49,874 nt of DNA from a virus. Position 1 is the first letter of the stretch. Each line of letters opens with the position of its first letter. Positions 41,251-48,601 of this stretch are shown piece by piece. The stretch spans positions 1-49,874 of the IMG/VR virus record IMGVR_UViG_3300020213_000041. The stretch is one strand, 5' to 3'. The position numbers and the translations under genes are program-made. The notes beneath the pieces were generated by a model. That model made no database searches. It was not told the origin of the DNA and saw nothing but the letters and a program-made list of their open reading frames with translations.

Positions 41251-43083
41251 TTATGAGTCAAACAAAGTATGCTGTTCGTGCCCGATACTGAGTAACACTC
41301 TATGCGCCTCATCTATGTACCATGTATGATCCACATCAGCCGGAAACTTGTCAGGCAGTTCCATCAGGGATTTGCTACCGTCAGACTTCGGGACTTTGTA
41401 GCCCGACTTTTTATAGTTCAGGACCCCTGAGTTGCTGTCCATGGAGTAATACCACCTGACAACTTTTCCCACATACTCACCGTTGCGCGATGCGCCTCCC
41501 CGCACAGTGCGGACGGCGGTAAACTTGCGGATATCTCGACACGCCACAATGGTGTCTTCCACCGGCACCCGGTCCCGTAACAGCTTGATAACCGCTTCCG
41601 TGACCACCGTAGTACAGGGGTTTTTGTGCAGCCGGAAGATTGCCGGGCCGTCCGTTAGCCCGTCCCACGGGCACGTATACAAGCCCTTGCCCTTCACCTT
41701 CCCGTCAGTCTTGATAGCAATGTAGTTATTCACATCTTTGCTATAGACCGCGCTATAGTGGGCTTCTTCAGTCAAAAACCCCGTTGATCGCTCCCAGCGC
41801 GTAATGGCCTGCTGTAGCTGCTCCAGCCTGGGCCTGGTGCAACGAATCAACACCCCGTCCGTGTTAGCGGATACAACCCGGATACCTTCCGCTTCTATCT
41901 GTTCGATCAGCATCAGCAGTGCTAACTGGCCGGTTAGCGTTACCTGAATCAGCAGGTCCGGGCTGTACAGCGATGACCACTGACTCCCCAGCTTGCCATA
42001 GCTCCCATTAATCGCAATCTTCAGCGATTCCGCCGTGGTCTTATCGCCAGCCCGCTTCGCTGCCAGCCGTCGTTCCACCAACGAACGGTAGACGGTCAGG
42101 AACGCTTCCCCCAGGTGCTGCGGGTACAACCCCTGACCCAGGATGATCGACGGGTAGTAGCTAGTTACGTCGCGGTCAATCAACAGCACGTCTTCCGATG
42201 CGACGTGCATAGTCTGTGTCTCACTCGAATGCAGGCCCCCGATACCGATACGGTACAGCGCGCTATTGATCTGCACGTCCCGGCCAGACAAAGAAGCGGG
42301 TAGCTCGATTGCCCCTTTAGCTCCTACCACGAATTCCGCATCCCGGATGATTGCCAGGAGCTCCTGCAACTGGGGAAGGTCAAAGCTGATATAGTCAGGC
42401 ACCCGGTATCGGTATGCCCTCCCTATCAGACCCTGGGGCCTCTGGGGCCGGACGCCATTAATCTTCTCTACTTCAGCCGCGATCACGGCTTCAGCGACCT
42501 GTGCATCAGACTTGCTCCGCAGGTCCTGCCGGTACGTCAGGCTTAACTCTGTCCGCAGGTCAATCTGGGGGCGCAACTCATTGTGAAGCAGTTCCGTGTT
42601 TGCTAAATCATTTAAACAGTACTCAGCTATCAGGGCCGCTTGCTCTGCGGTCAGTTCGGTGCTGGGGTCAATCGGCAAGTCCTGCAGCTTCTTTGCGTGC
42701 ATCCGGGCCGCGTACAGCTTCAGGGAGGCGTCCAGGGGGGCAATAGGCTTCAGGTCCACATGATCCCAGGGCGGGCACGCTAGGCCGTGTTCTTCCGCGA
42801 TATCGCGGGGCCGGTAGCCCGCTATAATCTGGTCGCTGACTTCTTTTATAGCAAGGGTGCTGTAGCCTTTCAGCGCTAACTGAATCATCGTCAGATCGTA
42901 TTGAGACGAATTGAAGCCGTACAGCGTGGAATTAGTCAGCGTGTGCAACAGCAGCGCTCTATCCAGCGTCCGGTTGGGACTGATCTGTACCCGGATTACT
43001 GCGTCAGCCCCGATCTCTTTGAACAGAGCCAGAAAGAAGTTTGGGTACACTTCCACGTCAAAGACGCGTAAGGTGGTGGCCAT
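41251..43083 (-). CDS. Family B DNA polymerase
   Basis: This 610-aa polymerase has a 3'-5' exonuclease with FDVEVYP (D9, E11), YGFNSSQYDL (N58, D63), and YCLNDLANTE (Y155, D159). The polymerase domain has motif A DRDVTSYYPSI (D305 region), motif B KIAINGSYGKLGS (about 355-367), and motif C SANTDGVLI (407-410, where the usual DTD is NTD, leaving the catalytic second Asp). At 610 aa it is compact, like phi29-sized polymerases but without an obvious terminal-protein gene nearby. It is the main candidate for phage DNA replication. Confidence 0.92.
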   Translation of the reverse strand: MATTLRVFDVEVYPNFFLALFKEIGADAVIRVQISPNRTLDRALLLHTLTNSTLYGFNSSQYDLTMIQLALKGYSTLAIKEVSDQIIAGYRPRDIAEEHGLACPPWDHVDLKPIAPLDASLKLYAARMHAKKLQDLPIDPSTELTAEQAALIAEYCLNDLANTELLHNELRPQIDLRTELSLTYRQDLRSKSDAQVAEAVIAAEVEKINGVRPQRPQGLIGRAYRYRVPDYISFDLPQLQELLAIIRDAEFVVGAKGAIELPASLSGRDVQINSALYRIGIGGLHSSETQTMHVASEDVLLIDRDVTSYYPSIILGQGLYPQHLGEAFLTVYRSLVERRLAAKRAGDKTTAESLKIAINGSYGKLGSQWSSLYSPDLLIQVTLTGQLALLMLIEQIEAEGIRVVSANTDGVLIRCTRPRLEQLQQAITRWERSTGFLTEEAHYSAVYSKDVNNYIAIKTDGKVKGKGLYTCPWDGLTDGPAIFRLHKNPCTTVVTEAVIKLLRDRVPVEDTIVACRDIRKFTAVRTVRGGASRNGEYVGKVVRWYYSMDSNSGVLNYKKSGYKVPKSDGSKSLMELPDKFPADVDHTWYIDEAHRVLLSIGHEQHTLFDS

Positions 43084-43085
43084 GG

Positions 43086-43451
43086 TTAGCCCTTTGCTCT
43101 TGCAATCTGGGCGGTGTAATCAGGCAGATCGTCAAGCTCCGGGTGTGTGGCCTCCAGGTGCATCAAAGCGTCTAGATTGAATCGAGCCGCTGCAAGGTGA
43201 TCTTCGTCCCGAAGACCTAGTTTGTATTGGTTCAAATGTCGAAAGGCCGCATCCAGACAGCGGGAGAACGGCATCCCGGATTCCCAGTTGCGCGGAAGAT
43301 ACTTCGCGGCACCCGCTTCCAGCCGCAGGGCCGTGCGGTGATCCGCTATCGGGGACAGCAGGTCATAGCGGCCTTTACCCGTCGCGGGTTCCCTGATGGC
43401 CCCCGTCTCAAACGAGACACGGCTACCCTCATCTTTAATACCAAAGGTCAT
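43086..43451 (-). CDS. dATP/dGTP diphosphohydrolase-like protein
   Basis: From the ATG at 43451 it has 121 aa; longer upstream reading would run into the direct repeat. It matches the DUF5664/MazG-like family: FETGAIREPATGKGRYDLLS, then GAAKYLPRNWESGMPFSRCL, and HLNQYKLGLRDEDHLAAARF. Family members remove dATP or dGTP, a step used in phages that change their DNA bases, but also found elsewhere. It ends 2 nt before the polymerase gene and is probably translated together with it. Confidence 0.75.
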   Translation of the reverse strand: MTFGIKDEGSRVSFETGAIREPATGKGRYDLLSPIADHRTALRLEAGAAKYLPRNWESGMPFSRCLDAAFRHLNQYKLGLRDEDHLAAARFNLDALMHLEATHPELDDLPDYTAQIARAKG

Positions 43452-43493
43452 TTTAAGGGAACTACTTTTCTCTCTATACGTGAAAAATGAAAA

Positions 43494-43531
43494 GGCCGCT
43501 GATTCGGTCAGACTAGCTGTCCGCAGCGGCC
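43494..43531 (-). other. Transcript-start hairpin in left repeat
   Basis: On the minus strand GGCCGCTG pairs with CAGCGGCC, followed by TTTTC. It begins only a few bases after the -10 box (43538-43543), so RNA from this promoter would fold at once. It could be an attenuator or a put-like antitermination element. The dATP/dGTP hydrolase gene follows. Confidence 0.6.
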
Positions 43532-43537
43532 ACATTG

Positions 43538-43565
43538 ACTATAGCGCGGGAAGTGCAAAAGTAAA
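43538..43565 (-). promoter_or_regulatory. Candidate promoter in left repeat
   Basis: Minus strand: -35 TTTACT (43560-43565), 16-nt spacer, -10 TATAGT (43538-43543). It would drive the hydrolase/polymerase operon to the left. Confidence 0.55.
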
Positions 43566-43610
43566 GGCCGCATAACCTGTAACTGATTGAATCAGCGGAC
43601 TATGCGGCCT
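43565..43610 (-). terminator. Terminator hairpin in left repeat
   Basis: AGGCCGCATA pairs with TATGCGGCCT, with an inner CTGATTCAATCAG hairpin. On the minus strand TTACTTTT follows. It lies immediately after res. Confidence 0.65.
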
Positions 43611-43630
43611 GACGGAAGGGTGTGAACGAA

Positions 43631-46141
43631 CTATGCGCGTTCCTTGTCGCGCATGTCGTCCACAAGAGCAAGCCGCTTTGTCCGGCTGATTGCCTCGGTG
43701 GCGAGTTCAATGAACTGCTGTGGATTGCGCTTGAAGTCGTCAAGCCGCTGACTGCCAGTCAGAATGCGCACCAGGCTTCGGCGCGTCAATTGCGTCTTGT
43801 CCTGAAGGTCGGTCAGGACATCCGGCAACTCAATATCGCTCTCTTCAATCACAATTGGCGCATCCGACGCGGTTTCTTCCGCGCTCACGGCGCCGCGCCC
43901 GATGGCGAGATCGGCCTTGCGGATCTGCACGCGAGTTTTTGTCACAGGCGGTCCATTGCGGATGGCTTCGGCGCAATCCGCGACAAGCTTTTCGTTGTCG
44001 AATTGCACGCGGTAGGTTGTCTTGTGTAGAATCGCTTTGCGCGTCGGGATTGGACGGCGTTCGTCAGCATTCTTAATGTCCAGCTTCCCGGCCAGCTTGC
44101 GGAGGATTTCATTCACCTGCGGCAGTTGCGCCGTGAAGGCGTCCGGCAGCTTTACCGCGCCATCCTTCAGCGCCTTTCGTAGCGTGTCCTGTACTTTGCC
44201 CTTCGCATCGACATATCCAGCGTCCTTCAAATGTGACCAGATAGCCTCAGACTGCGAAACGCCGAGTGCAGTAGTCTGGCCTTGCGCGTCCGTCACGGGG
44301 ATTGCGGCAAATTGGTACGTTTCGACGATGCCGAAACAGATACCTGTATCCTTCTCAATCTCCTTCTGAAGATTTTCGGCGAACTCTTCATAGCCTTCAG
44401 TGGCGACGACGGTGAGAGTATTGATCTCAAGTCCGCGTAGGCGTTCGCCATTCTGGTTGACGCAGAGCCGGAGGCCGCGCCCGATGGTCTGACGGCGCTC
44501 GCGTTCCGTCCCAATTTCGCGCAGGGCACAAATCTGGAAGATGTTCGGGTTGTCCCATCCTTCGCGCAAGGCTGAATGAGAAAAGATGAACTTCAGCTTG
44601 CTATCGAAGCTCAGCAGCTTTTCCTTGTCGCGCATGATGAGGCTGTAGGCGCGCTCCGCATTGTCGCGGCTCACCTGGTTGCTCTCGGATGTCTCTGTCC
44701 ATTTCTCTTTCTTGTCGATAGAGAAGTACCCGTTATGGACTTCGGTCGCATCGGACTCTTCCTTGAAAAGAGTGTTGTACTTCGCCAGCTTGGCGGCTTT
44801 CCGGTATTCTTCCTCGAACATCACCGCGTACTTGCCCTTTTGAGCCGTCCCGTCTTCGGTATAGCGACGGTAGTGTTCAACGGCGTCGATGAAGAACAGG
44901 CTCAGCACCTTGATGCCTTGCGGGCGCAAGCGAAGTTCCTTGTCGAGATGCTCCGTGATTGTGCGGCGGATCATCAGCCGCTTCAGCGCGTCGCCGTCCA
45001 CATCGCCAATTGATTCCCCCGGACGCATCGGCTTTTCAAGGTTGTTAAGTTCCAGATATTTATCACCGGCCTTGCAGCCGATGTTCTGCACCAAACAATC
45101 GGCGTAAACAGCGCGCCCGGTTGTTTGCTCCAGGTCTTCGCCGGGCTCGACCGTGACCAGCTCGCGGCTGACGGCAGTGCCGCGCTGGAAATCCAGCTCG
45201 ACCTTCGCGGTGAACTTGCCCTTTTTGTTGCTCGTGGACAGCAGCTTGATATAGGGCTTGTTGTGCCCACCCTCGACTTCGAGCGACGCCACTTCGATTT
45301 GCTTCACAAGCTTCTGTTCGTAGGCGTCAACAGCATCAAGGCGGTACACCATATGGTGCTTGTCCGCATGGGTCGCGGAATAGCGGAGGGTGCAGAGCGG
45401 GTTCATCGCGCTGATCGCTTCCTTGCCGCGCCCTTCTAAGCCGCCATCCACGGTCTGTGGTTCGTCCACAATCAGGATTGGGCACGTCGCGCGGATCAGG
45501 TCAATCGGCTTCTCTCCGCCCGTCTTCTCTGTGTCCTTGTAGAGGTTGTTGACATCTTTTTTGTTGATGGCCCCGACCGTCACCACCATGATGTGGATAT
45601 GTGGGCTGGTCGCGAAGTTGCGCACCTGCCCGAGCTTGCCGGAATCGTAAAGGAAGTACTCGAAGGGCGTGTTGGCATATAGGGCGCGGAAATGGTCTTC
45701 AGTAATCTGGAGCGTCTTGTAAACGCCTTCCTTGATCGCGACGGTGGGCACAACGATGACAAACTTCGTGAATCCGTATCGGCGGTTCAGCTCGAACACC
45801 GTGCGCAGGTACACATAGGTCTTGCCCGTGCCGGTTTCCATCTCAATAGTGAAATCGCCGGAAGACAGGGACGCAGAGGGGCGAAGGCCGTTCTTGATTT
45901 GGATGTCGCTCAAATTGGTCAGCAGTTCATCGTCAAGCAGTTGCAAGCGATTGCCGATACTAAGCCCGCTTTGCGCGAAGGCAAGGGCTTGCTGAGGTCC
46001 GATCGCATCGCGGGTGACGGTAAATTCCGTCCGGAAGACTTCTTGCCCGCGAAAAAGGTCGCATACCGCGTCAATCGCGGCGCGCTGATAATCAAGCCGG
46101 TCATCGGTGTATGGGTTTTCAAAGTGGAGCTTCATGGCCAT
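43631..46141 (-). CDS. res: Type III restriction subunit Res, nuclease-deleted
   Basis: This 836-aa protein has all main SF2 helicase motifs: METGTGKTYVY (101-111), LIVDEPQTVDGG (motif II, DEPQ), RYSATHADKHH (motif III), and QTIGRGLRLC (motif VI, about 562). Type III Res proteins normally have about 970-1000 aa with a C-terminal PD-(D/E)XK nuclease. Here the sequence after FIELATEAISRTKRLALVD jumps to DMRDKERA and stops. The latter resembles the segment that in full-length Res follows the nuclease core. So the nuclease appears deleted, and the end is set by the phage repeat. ATP-driven DNA movement may persist without cutting. It starts a few bases after mod. Confidence 0.85.
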   Translation of the reverse strand: MAMKLHFENPYTDDRLDYQRAAIDAVCDLFRGQEVFRTEFTVTRDAIGPQQALAFAQSGLSIGNRLQLLDDELLTNLSDIQIKNGLRPSASLSSGDFTIEMETGTGKTYVYLRTVFELNRRYGFTKFVIVVPTVAIKEGVYKTLQITEDHFRALYANTPFEYFLYDSGKLGQVRNFATSPHIHIMVVTVGAINKKDVNNLYKDTEKTGGEKPIDLIRATCPILIVDEPQTVDGGLEGRGKEAISAMNPLCTLRYSATHADKHHMVYRLDAVDAYEQKLVKQIEVASLEVEGGHNKPYIKLLSTSNKKGKFTAKVELDFQRGTAVSRELVTVEPGEDLEQTTGRAVYADCLVQNIGCKAGDKYLELNNLEKPMRPGESIGDVDGDALKRLMIRRTITEHLDKELRLRPQGIKVLSLFFIDAVEHYRRYTEDGTAQKGKYAVMFEEEYRKAAKLAKYNTLFKEESDATEVHNGYFSIDKKEKWTETSESNQVSRDNAERAYSLIMRDKEKLLSFDSKLKFIFSHSALREGWDNPNIFQICALREIGTERERRQTIGRGLRLCVNQNGERLRGLEINTLTVVATEGYEEFAENLQKEIEKDTGICFGIVETYQFAAIPVTDAQGQTTALGVSQSEAIWSHLKDAGYVDAKGKVQDTLRKALKDGAVKLPDAFTAQLPQVNEILRKLAGKLDIKNADERRPIPTRKAILHKTTYRVQFDNEKLVADCAEAIRNGPPVTKTRVQIRKADLAIGRGAVSAEETASDAPIVIEESDIELPDVLTDLQDKTQLTRRSLVRILTGSQRLDDFKRNPQQFIELATEAISRTKRLALVDDMRDKERA
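46064..46100. repeat. Res 5' segment duplicated upstream of mod
   Basis: TACCGCGTCAATCGCGGCGC and following bases (28 bp identical, then one inserted T and 8 more matches) recur at 48196-48232. The second copy lies between the right 146-bp repeat and the mod start. Confidence 0.85.
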
Positions 46142-46143
46142 AC

Positions 46144-48180
46144 CTAGAGGCTCCTCACGTTGTCAAGACCATGCTGCTGGAGAATGGCCGTCAGGTTCAT
46201 TTTGGCGACATCATCCGCAAAGGCGCTATCGCGGAACACGATAGTGGTGTCGCCAGCGGGCGACAACGTCTTGTGCCAGGCGACGATGCCAAGCGCCAGC
46301 GGCTCCACTTCGGACGCGGCGATTTTTTTCGCCATGCAGGCAAGCATCGTGCCTGCTCCGACGCTATGCACGGCCTTACCGGCAATAGTTTTCTGCTCCA
46401 TCGGCACCGTTAGGTCGAGGCCGAGTTTCAACAGAATCTCGAATAGGATGTCCTGTTCTGTGCGGTCACTCTTCAGGTGTTCTACGGACTCTTCGAGAGT
46501 TTTCGGCAAATCATCGCGATTAGGTTCCCAGACACGGATGTTGCTTGTAGAGAGTTTGAACACACGAAAACCTAGATCACCGGCAAACATCGGGTTTTCT
46601 TCCCTAACTTTTGTGCCAGCCCGACGCAGGCGTTCCTTGGTGAGTTCCGCAATATTTCTCGGGACATTCAATTGGTCGCATATAGCTGCAGCTGCTTTTT
46701 GGGCTTTGTCATTAGGGTCAAGAGGCTCCGGCAACTGAAACGTGATTACGCGACGATTTCCGCCATCTGCCATATTTTGCTGCATCACAGCCTGTCCGAG
46801 AGATCCCGAGCCAGCAAAGAGGTCCACTATGACGTCAGTACCACTCGTACCAAACACGATGCAGGTTTTGAGGAAATGTAGAGACTTCGGATAATTGAAG
46901 ACATGTCCTGGCATTATTTCTCTTAAAGCAAGCGTTCCGCTACCGGTTGAGAATTTACCGCCAGTCCATATTGATTTCAGCTTTGAAGTTCTCTCTAAGA
47001 CATCTCCATCCTCCATATCCAATTCAGCTTTGTCCTCGTCCTCCTCAAGGGAATCTCCGACTGAAATGGATGGATCGAGATAGACGCGGTAATCCACGTC
47101 TAACCTTCCGCTTCGTTCAGATCGTTTTGCGTGCAGCCAATCTATATGCTTCCCAACCCTCTCTTTTCCCCATCGCCAGTTTCCTTCCACTCCATCACCG
47201 CGAAACGGAAGAATTTCGACATCAGCTTCGCTAGACCGCCTCAGGGCGCATTGCTGGTTGTTCCTATTCCAGTAAATCGGAAAGAACGCGGTGGGACGAT
47301 CTTCGCGCCTATCAGCACTGCCGTGTTTTCTCAGATCGCGCAAGGCGTATTTCCGGCCTTCAGAGTCTTCATGTTTGAAGACAGCTTTTTGCTCCTCGGT
47401 GAGAGGTAGTCCTTTGGAAACAAAATCCGGGCCACTCCCGTAGATGACGACATACTCATGGCAGGCCGCTATATGCGGCTTATCGTTGATGCCCCCTTGG
47501 TGACGGACGACAGTGATAGTCGCAATGTGGTTTTCTTCGCCGAAGATTTCGTTCGCAACCGCACGAAGGTTGTTTAGCTCTCTATCATCGATCGAGATGA
47601 AGACTACGCCGTCCCTTTTCAAGAGCCCGCGCGCAAGCCTAAGGCGCGGATACATCATATTCAACCAGTCAGTATGGAAACGGCCAGAGGATTCCGTGTT
47701 GGAAGCGATTTTGTGACCGGTGCTGTCCACCTGTCCCGTGATCTGGAGATAGTTTTTGATGTTGTCCTGAAAGTGGTCCGGATAGACGAAGTCCTTGCCC
47801 GTGTTGTAGGGCGGGTCGATGTAGATGAGCTTCACCTTGCCCGAATAGCTCTTTTGCAGCAGCTTCAGGACTTCAAGGTTGTCACCCTCTATCATCAGAT
47901 TGCGCGTGGTATCCCAGTCCACGCTGTCTTCCGGGCACGGTAGCAGGGTGCCCGTAGATGGCGTCAGCGCGAGTTGGCGGGCGCGGCGCTTGCCATGCCA
48001 GTTGAGGCCGTATTTTTCGTCCCGCTCTTCAACAGTTCCACCAAGCAGTTGCTTGAGTACCTCGAAGTCCAGCTTGCCTTCCGTAAAGGCTTCCGGGAAC
48101 AGCGTCTGCAACTGGCCGATGTTCCCCGCGACGATGTCAGGGGAGTGGGTTTCCGGGTCTTGAGCGGTGAGTGGTTTCAT
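46144..48180 (-). CDS. mod: Type III DNA methyltransferase Mod (N6-adenine)
   Basis: From ATG 48180 (MKPLTAQDPE) it has 678 aa. The catalytic motif DPPYNTGKDF (122-131) comes before the AdoMet motif VDLFAGSGSLGQAV (about 430-443), the beta-class order of type III Mod enzymes that methylate adenine. The target recognition domain lies between them. The C-terminus ends in ILQQHGLDNVRSL, as expected for a complete Mod. The longer open frame to 48228 begins inside a copied piece of res and is not needed. It is followed by res in the same operon. It may protect phage DNA from a host enzyme of the same specificity. Confidence 0.93.
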   Translation of the reverse strand: MKPLTAQDPETHSPDIVAGNIGQLQTLFPEAFTEGKLDFEVLKQLLGGTVEERDEKYGLNWHGKRRARQLALTPSTGTLLPCPEDSVDWDTTRNLMIEGDNLEVLKLLQKSYSGKVKLIYIDPPYNTGKDFVYPDHFQDNIKNYLQITGQVDSTGHKIASNTESSGRFHTDWLNMMYPRLRLARGLLKRDGVVFISIDDRELNNLRAVANEIFGEENHIATITVVRHQGGINDKPHIAACHEYVVIYGSGPDFVSKGLPLTEEQKAVFKHEDSEGRKYALRDLRKHGSADRREDRPTAFFPIYWNRNNQQCALRRSSEADVEILPFRGDGVEGNWRWGKERVGKHIDWLHAKRSERSGRLDVDYRVYLDPSISVGDSLEEDEDKAELDMEDGDVLERTSKLKSIWTGGKFSTGSGTLALREIMPGHVFNYPKSLHFLKTCIVFGTSGTDVIVDLFAGSGSLGQAVMQQNMADGGNRRVITFQLPEPLDPNDKAQKAAAAICDQLNVPRNIAELTKERLRRAGTKVREENPMFAGDLGFRVFKLSTSNIRVWEPNRDDLPKTLEESVEHLKSDRTEQDILFEILLKLGLDLTVPMEQKTIAGKAVHSVGAGTMLACMAKKIAASEVEPLALGIVAWHKTLSPAGDTTIVFRDSAFADDVAKMNLTAILQQHGLDNVRSL

Positions 48181-48245
48181 TGTGTGTGTGTTCCCTACCG
48201 CGTCAATCGCGGCGCGCTGATAATTCAAGCCGTGAAAAAGGAAAA

Positions 48246-48283
48246 GGCCGCTGATTCGGTCAGACTAGCTGTCCGCAGCGGCC
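48246..48283 (-). other. Transcript-start hairpin in right repeat
   Basis: Same GGCCGCTG/CAGCGGCC hairpin as in the left copy, now leading into the mod-res operon. Confidence 0.6.
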
Positions 48284-48289
48284 ACATTG

Positions 48290-48317
48290 ACTATAGCGCG
48301 GGAAGTGCAAAAGTAAA
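48290..48317 (-). promoter_or_regulatory. Candidate promoter for mod-res
   Basis: Minus strand TTTACT (48312-48317), 16-nt spacer, TATAGT (48290-48295). It is the duplicate of the left-copy promoter and would transcribe mod and res. Confidence 0.55.
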
Positions 48318-48362
48318 GGCCGCATAACCTGTAACTGATTGAATCAGCGGACTATGCGGCCT
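48317..48362 (-). terminator. Terminator hairpin in right repeat
   Basis: AGGCCGCATA/TATGCGGCCT stem followed by TTACTTTT on the minus strand, downstream of the genes at 48391-49195. Confidence 0.65.
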
Positions 48363-48390
48363 GACGGAAGGGTGTGAACGAACTATTTCC

Positions 48391-48600
48391 TCACACCTTT
48401 ACATAATGACATTGCCGGTCCGGTTTGACGCTTTCGAGTTCAGATGCCAGCCGTCGGATGCTCTGAACGGCGCGCTGTAGCTCGAATAGTTTTAGGCAAT
48501 ACGGGCAGGCCCCGATAATTGCACACTGTCCCCCGTTGTCGGGGTTGTATCGTGTGTGCTTCGGGCACCGCGCGTGCCACCGAATGACACCCCGGTACAT
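48391..48600 (-). CDS. Small Cys-rich protein, zinc-binding candidate
   Basis: This 69-aa protein has ARCPKHTRYN and QCAIIGACPYC, Cys/His pairs suited to bind zinc, then a helix (LFELQRAVQSIRRLASELES). It starts 1 nt after the previous stop. Function unknown; a DNA- or RNA-polymerase-binding role would fit the regulatory block. Confidence 0.6.
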   Translation of the reverse strand: MYRGVIRWHARCPKHTRYNPDNGGQCAIIGACPYCLKLFELQRAVQSIRRLASELESVKPDRQCHYVKV

Positions 48601-48601
48601 G

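Larger units (their letters stand above)
43489..43634. repeat. 146-bp direct repeat, left copy
   Basis: This sequence is identical to 48241-48386 over 146 bp. The match extends to 43479 with a single mismatch. The copies bracket the mod-res operon. The res stop codon (43631-43633) lies inside this copy, so the end of res is part of the repeat junction. On the minus strand it holds a terminator hairpin, a candidate promoter and a second hairpin. Confidence 0.97.
48241..48386. repeat. 146-bp direct repeat, right copy
   Basis: Identical to 43489-43634. On the minus strand it lies between the small Cys protein gene (48391-48600) and mod, and so supplies a terminator for the former and a candidate promoter for the latter (-10 at 48290-48295, -35 at 48312-48317). 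Confidence 0.97.

Noticed and set aside
40803-41312. One 169-aa gene
   Set aside because: The middle is Arg/Ser/Gly-rich shadow sequence, while a KOW-like protein in another frame and a coupled 53-aa gene explain the region better.
32059-43451. 2-aminoadenine (Z) genome phage
   Set aside because: Hydrolase types fit partly, but no PurZ or DpoZ was found and the polymerase is family B.
48181-48192. Phase-variable dinucleotide repeat controlling mod
   Set aside because: Only five CA units are present, short for efficient slippage, though it lies at the right place.
48181-48228. N-terminal extension of Mod (NYQRAAIDAVGNTHT)
   Set aside because: It is encoded by a copied fragment of res; the ATG at 48180 begins the Mod-like sequence.
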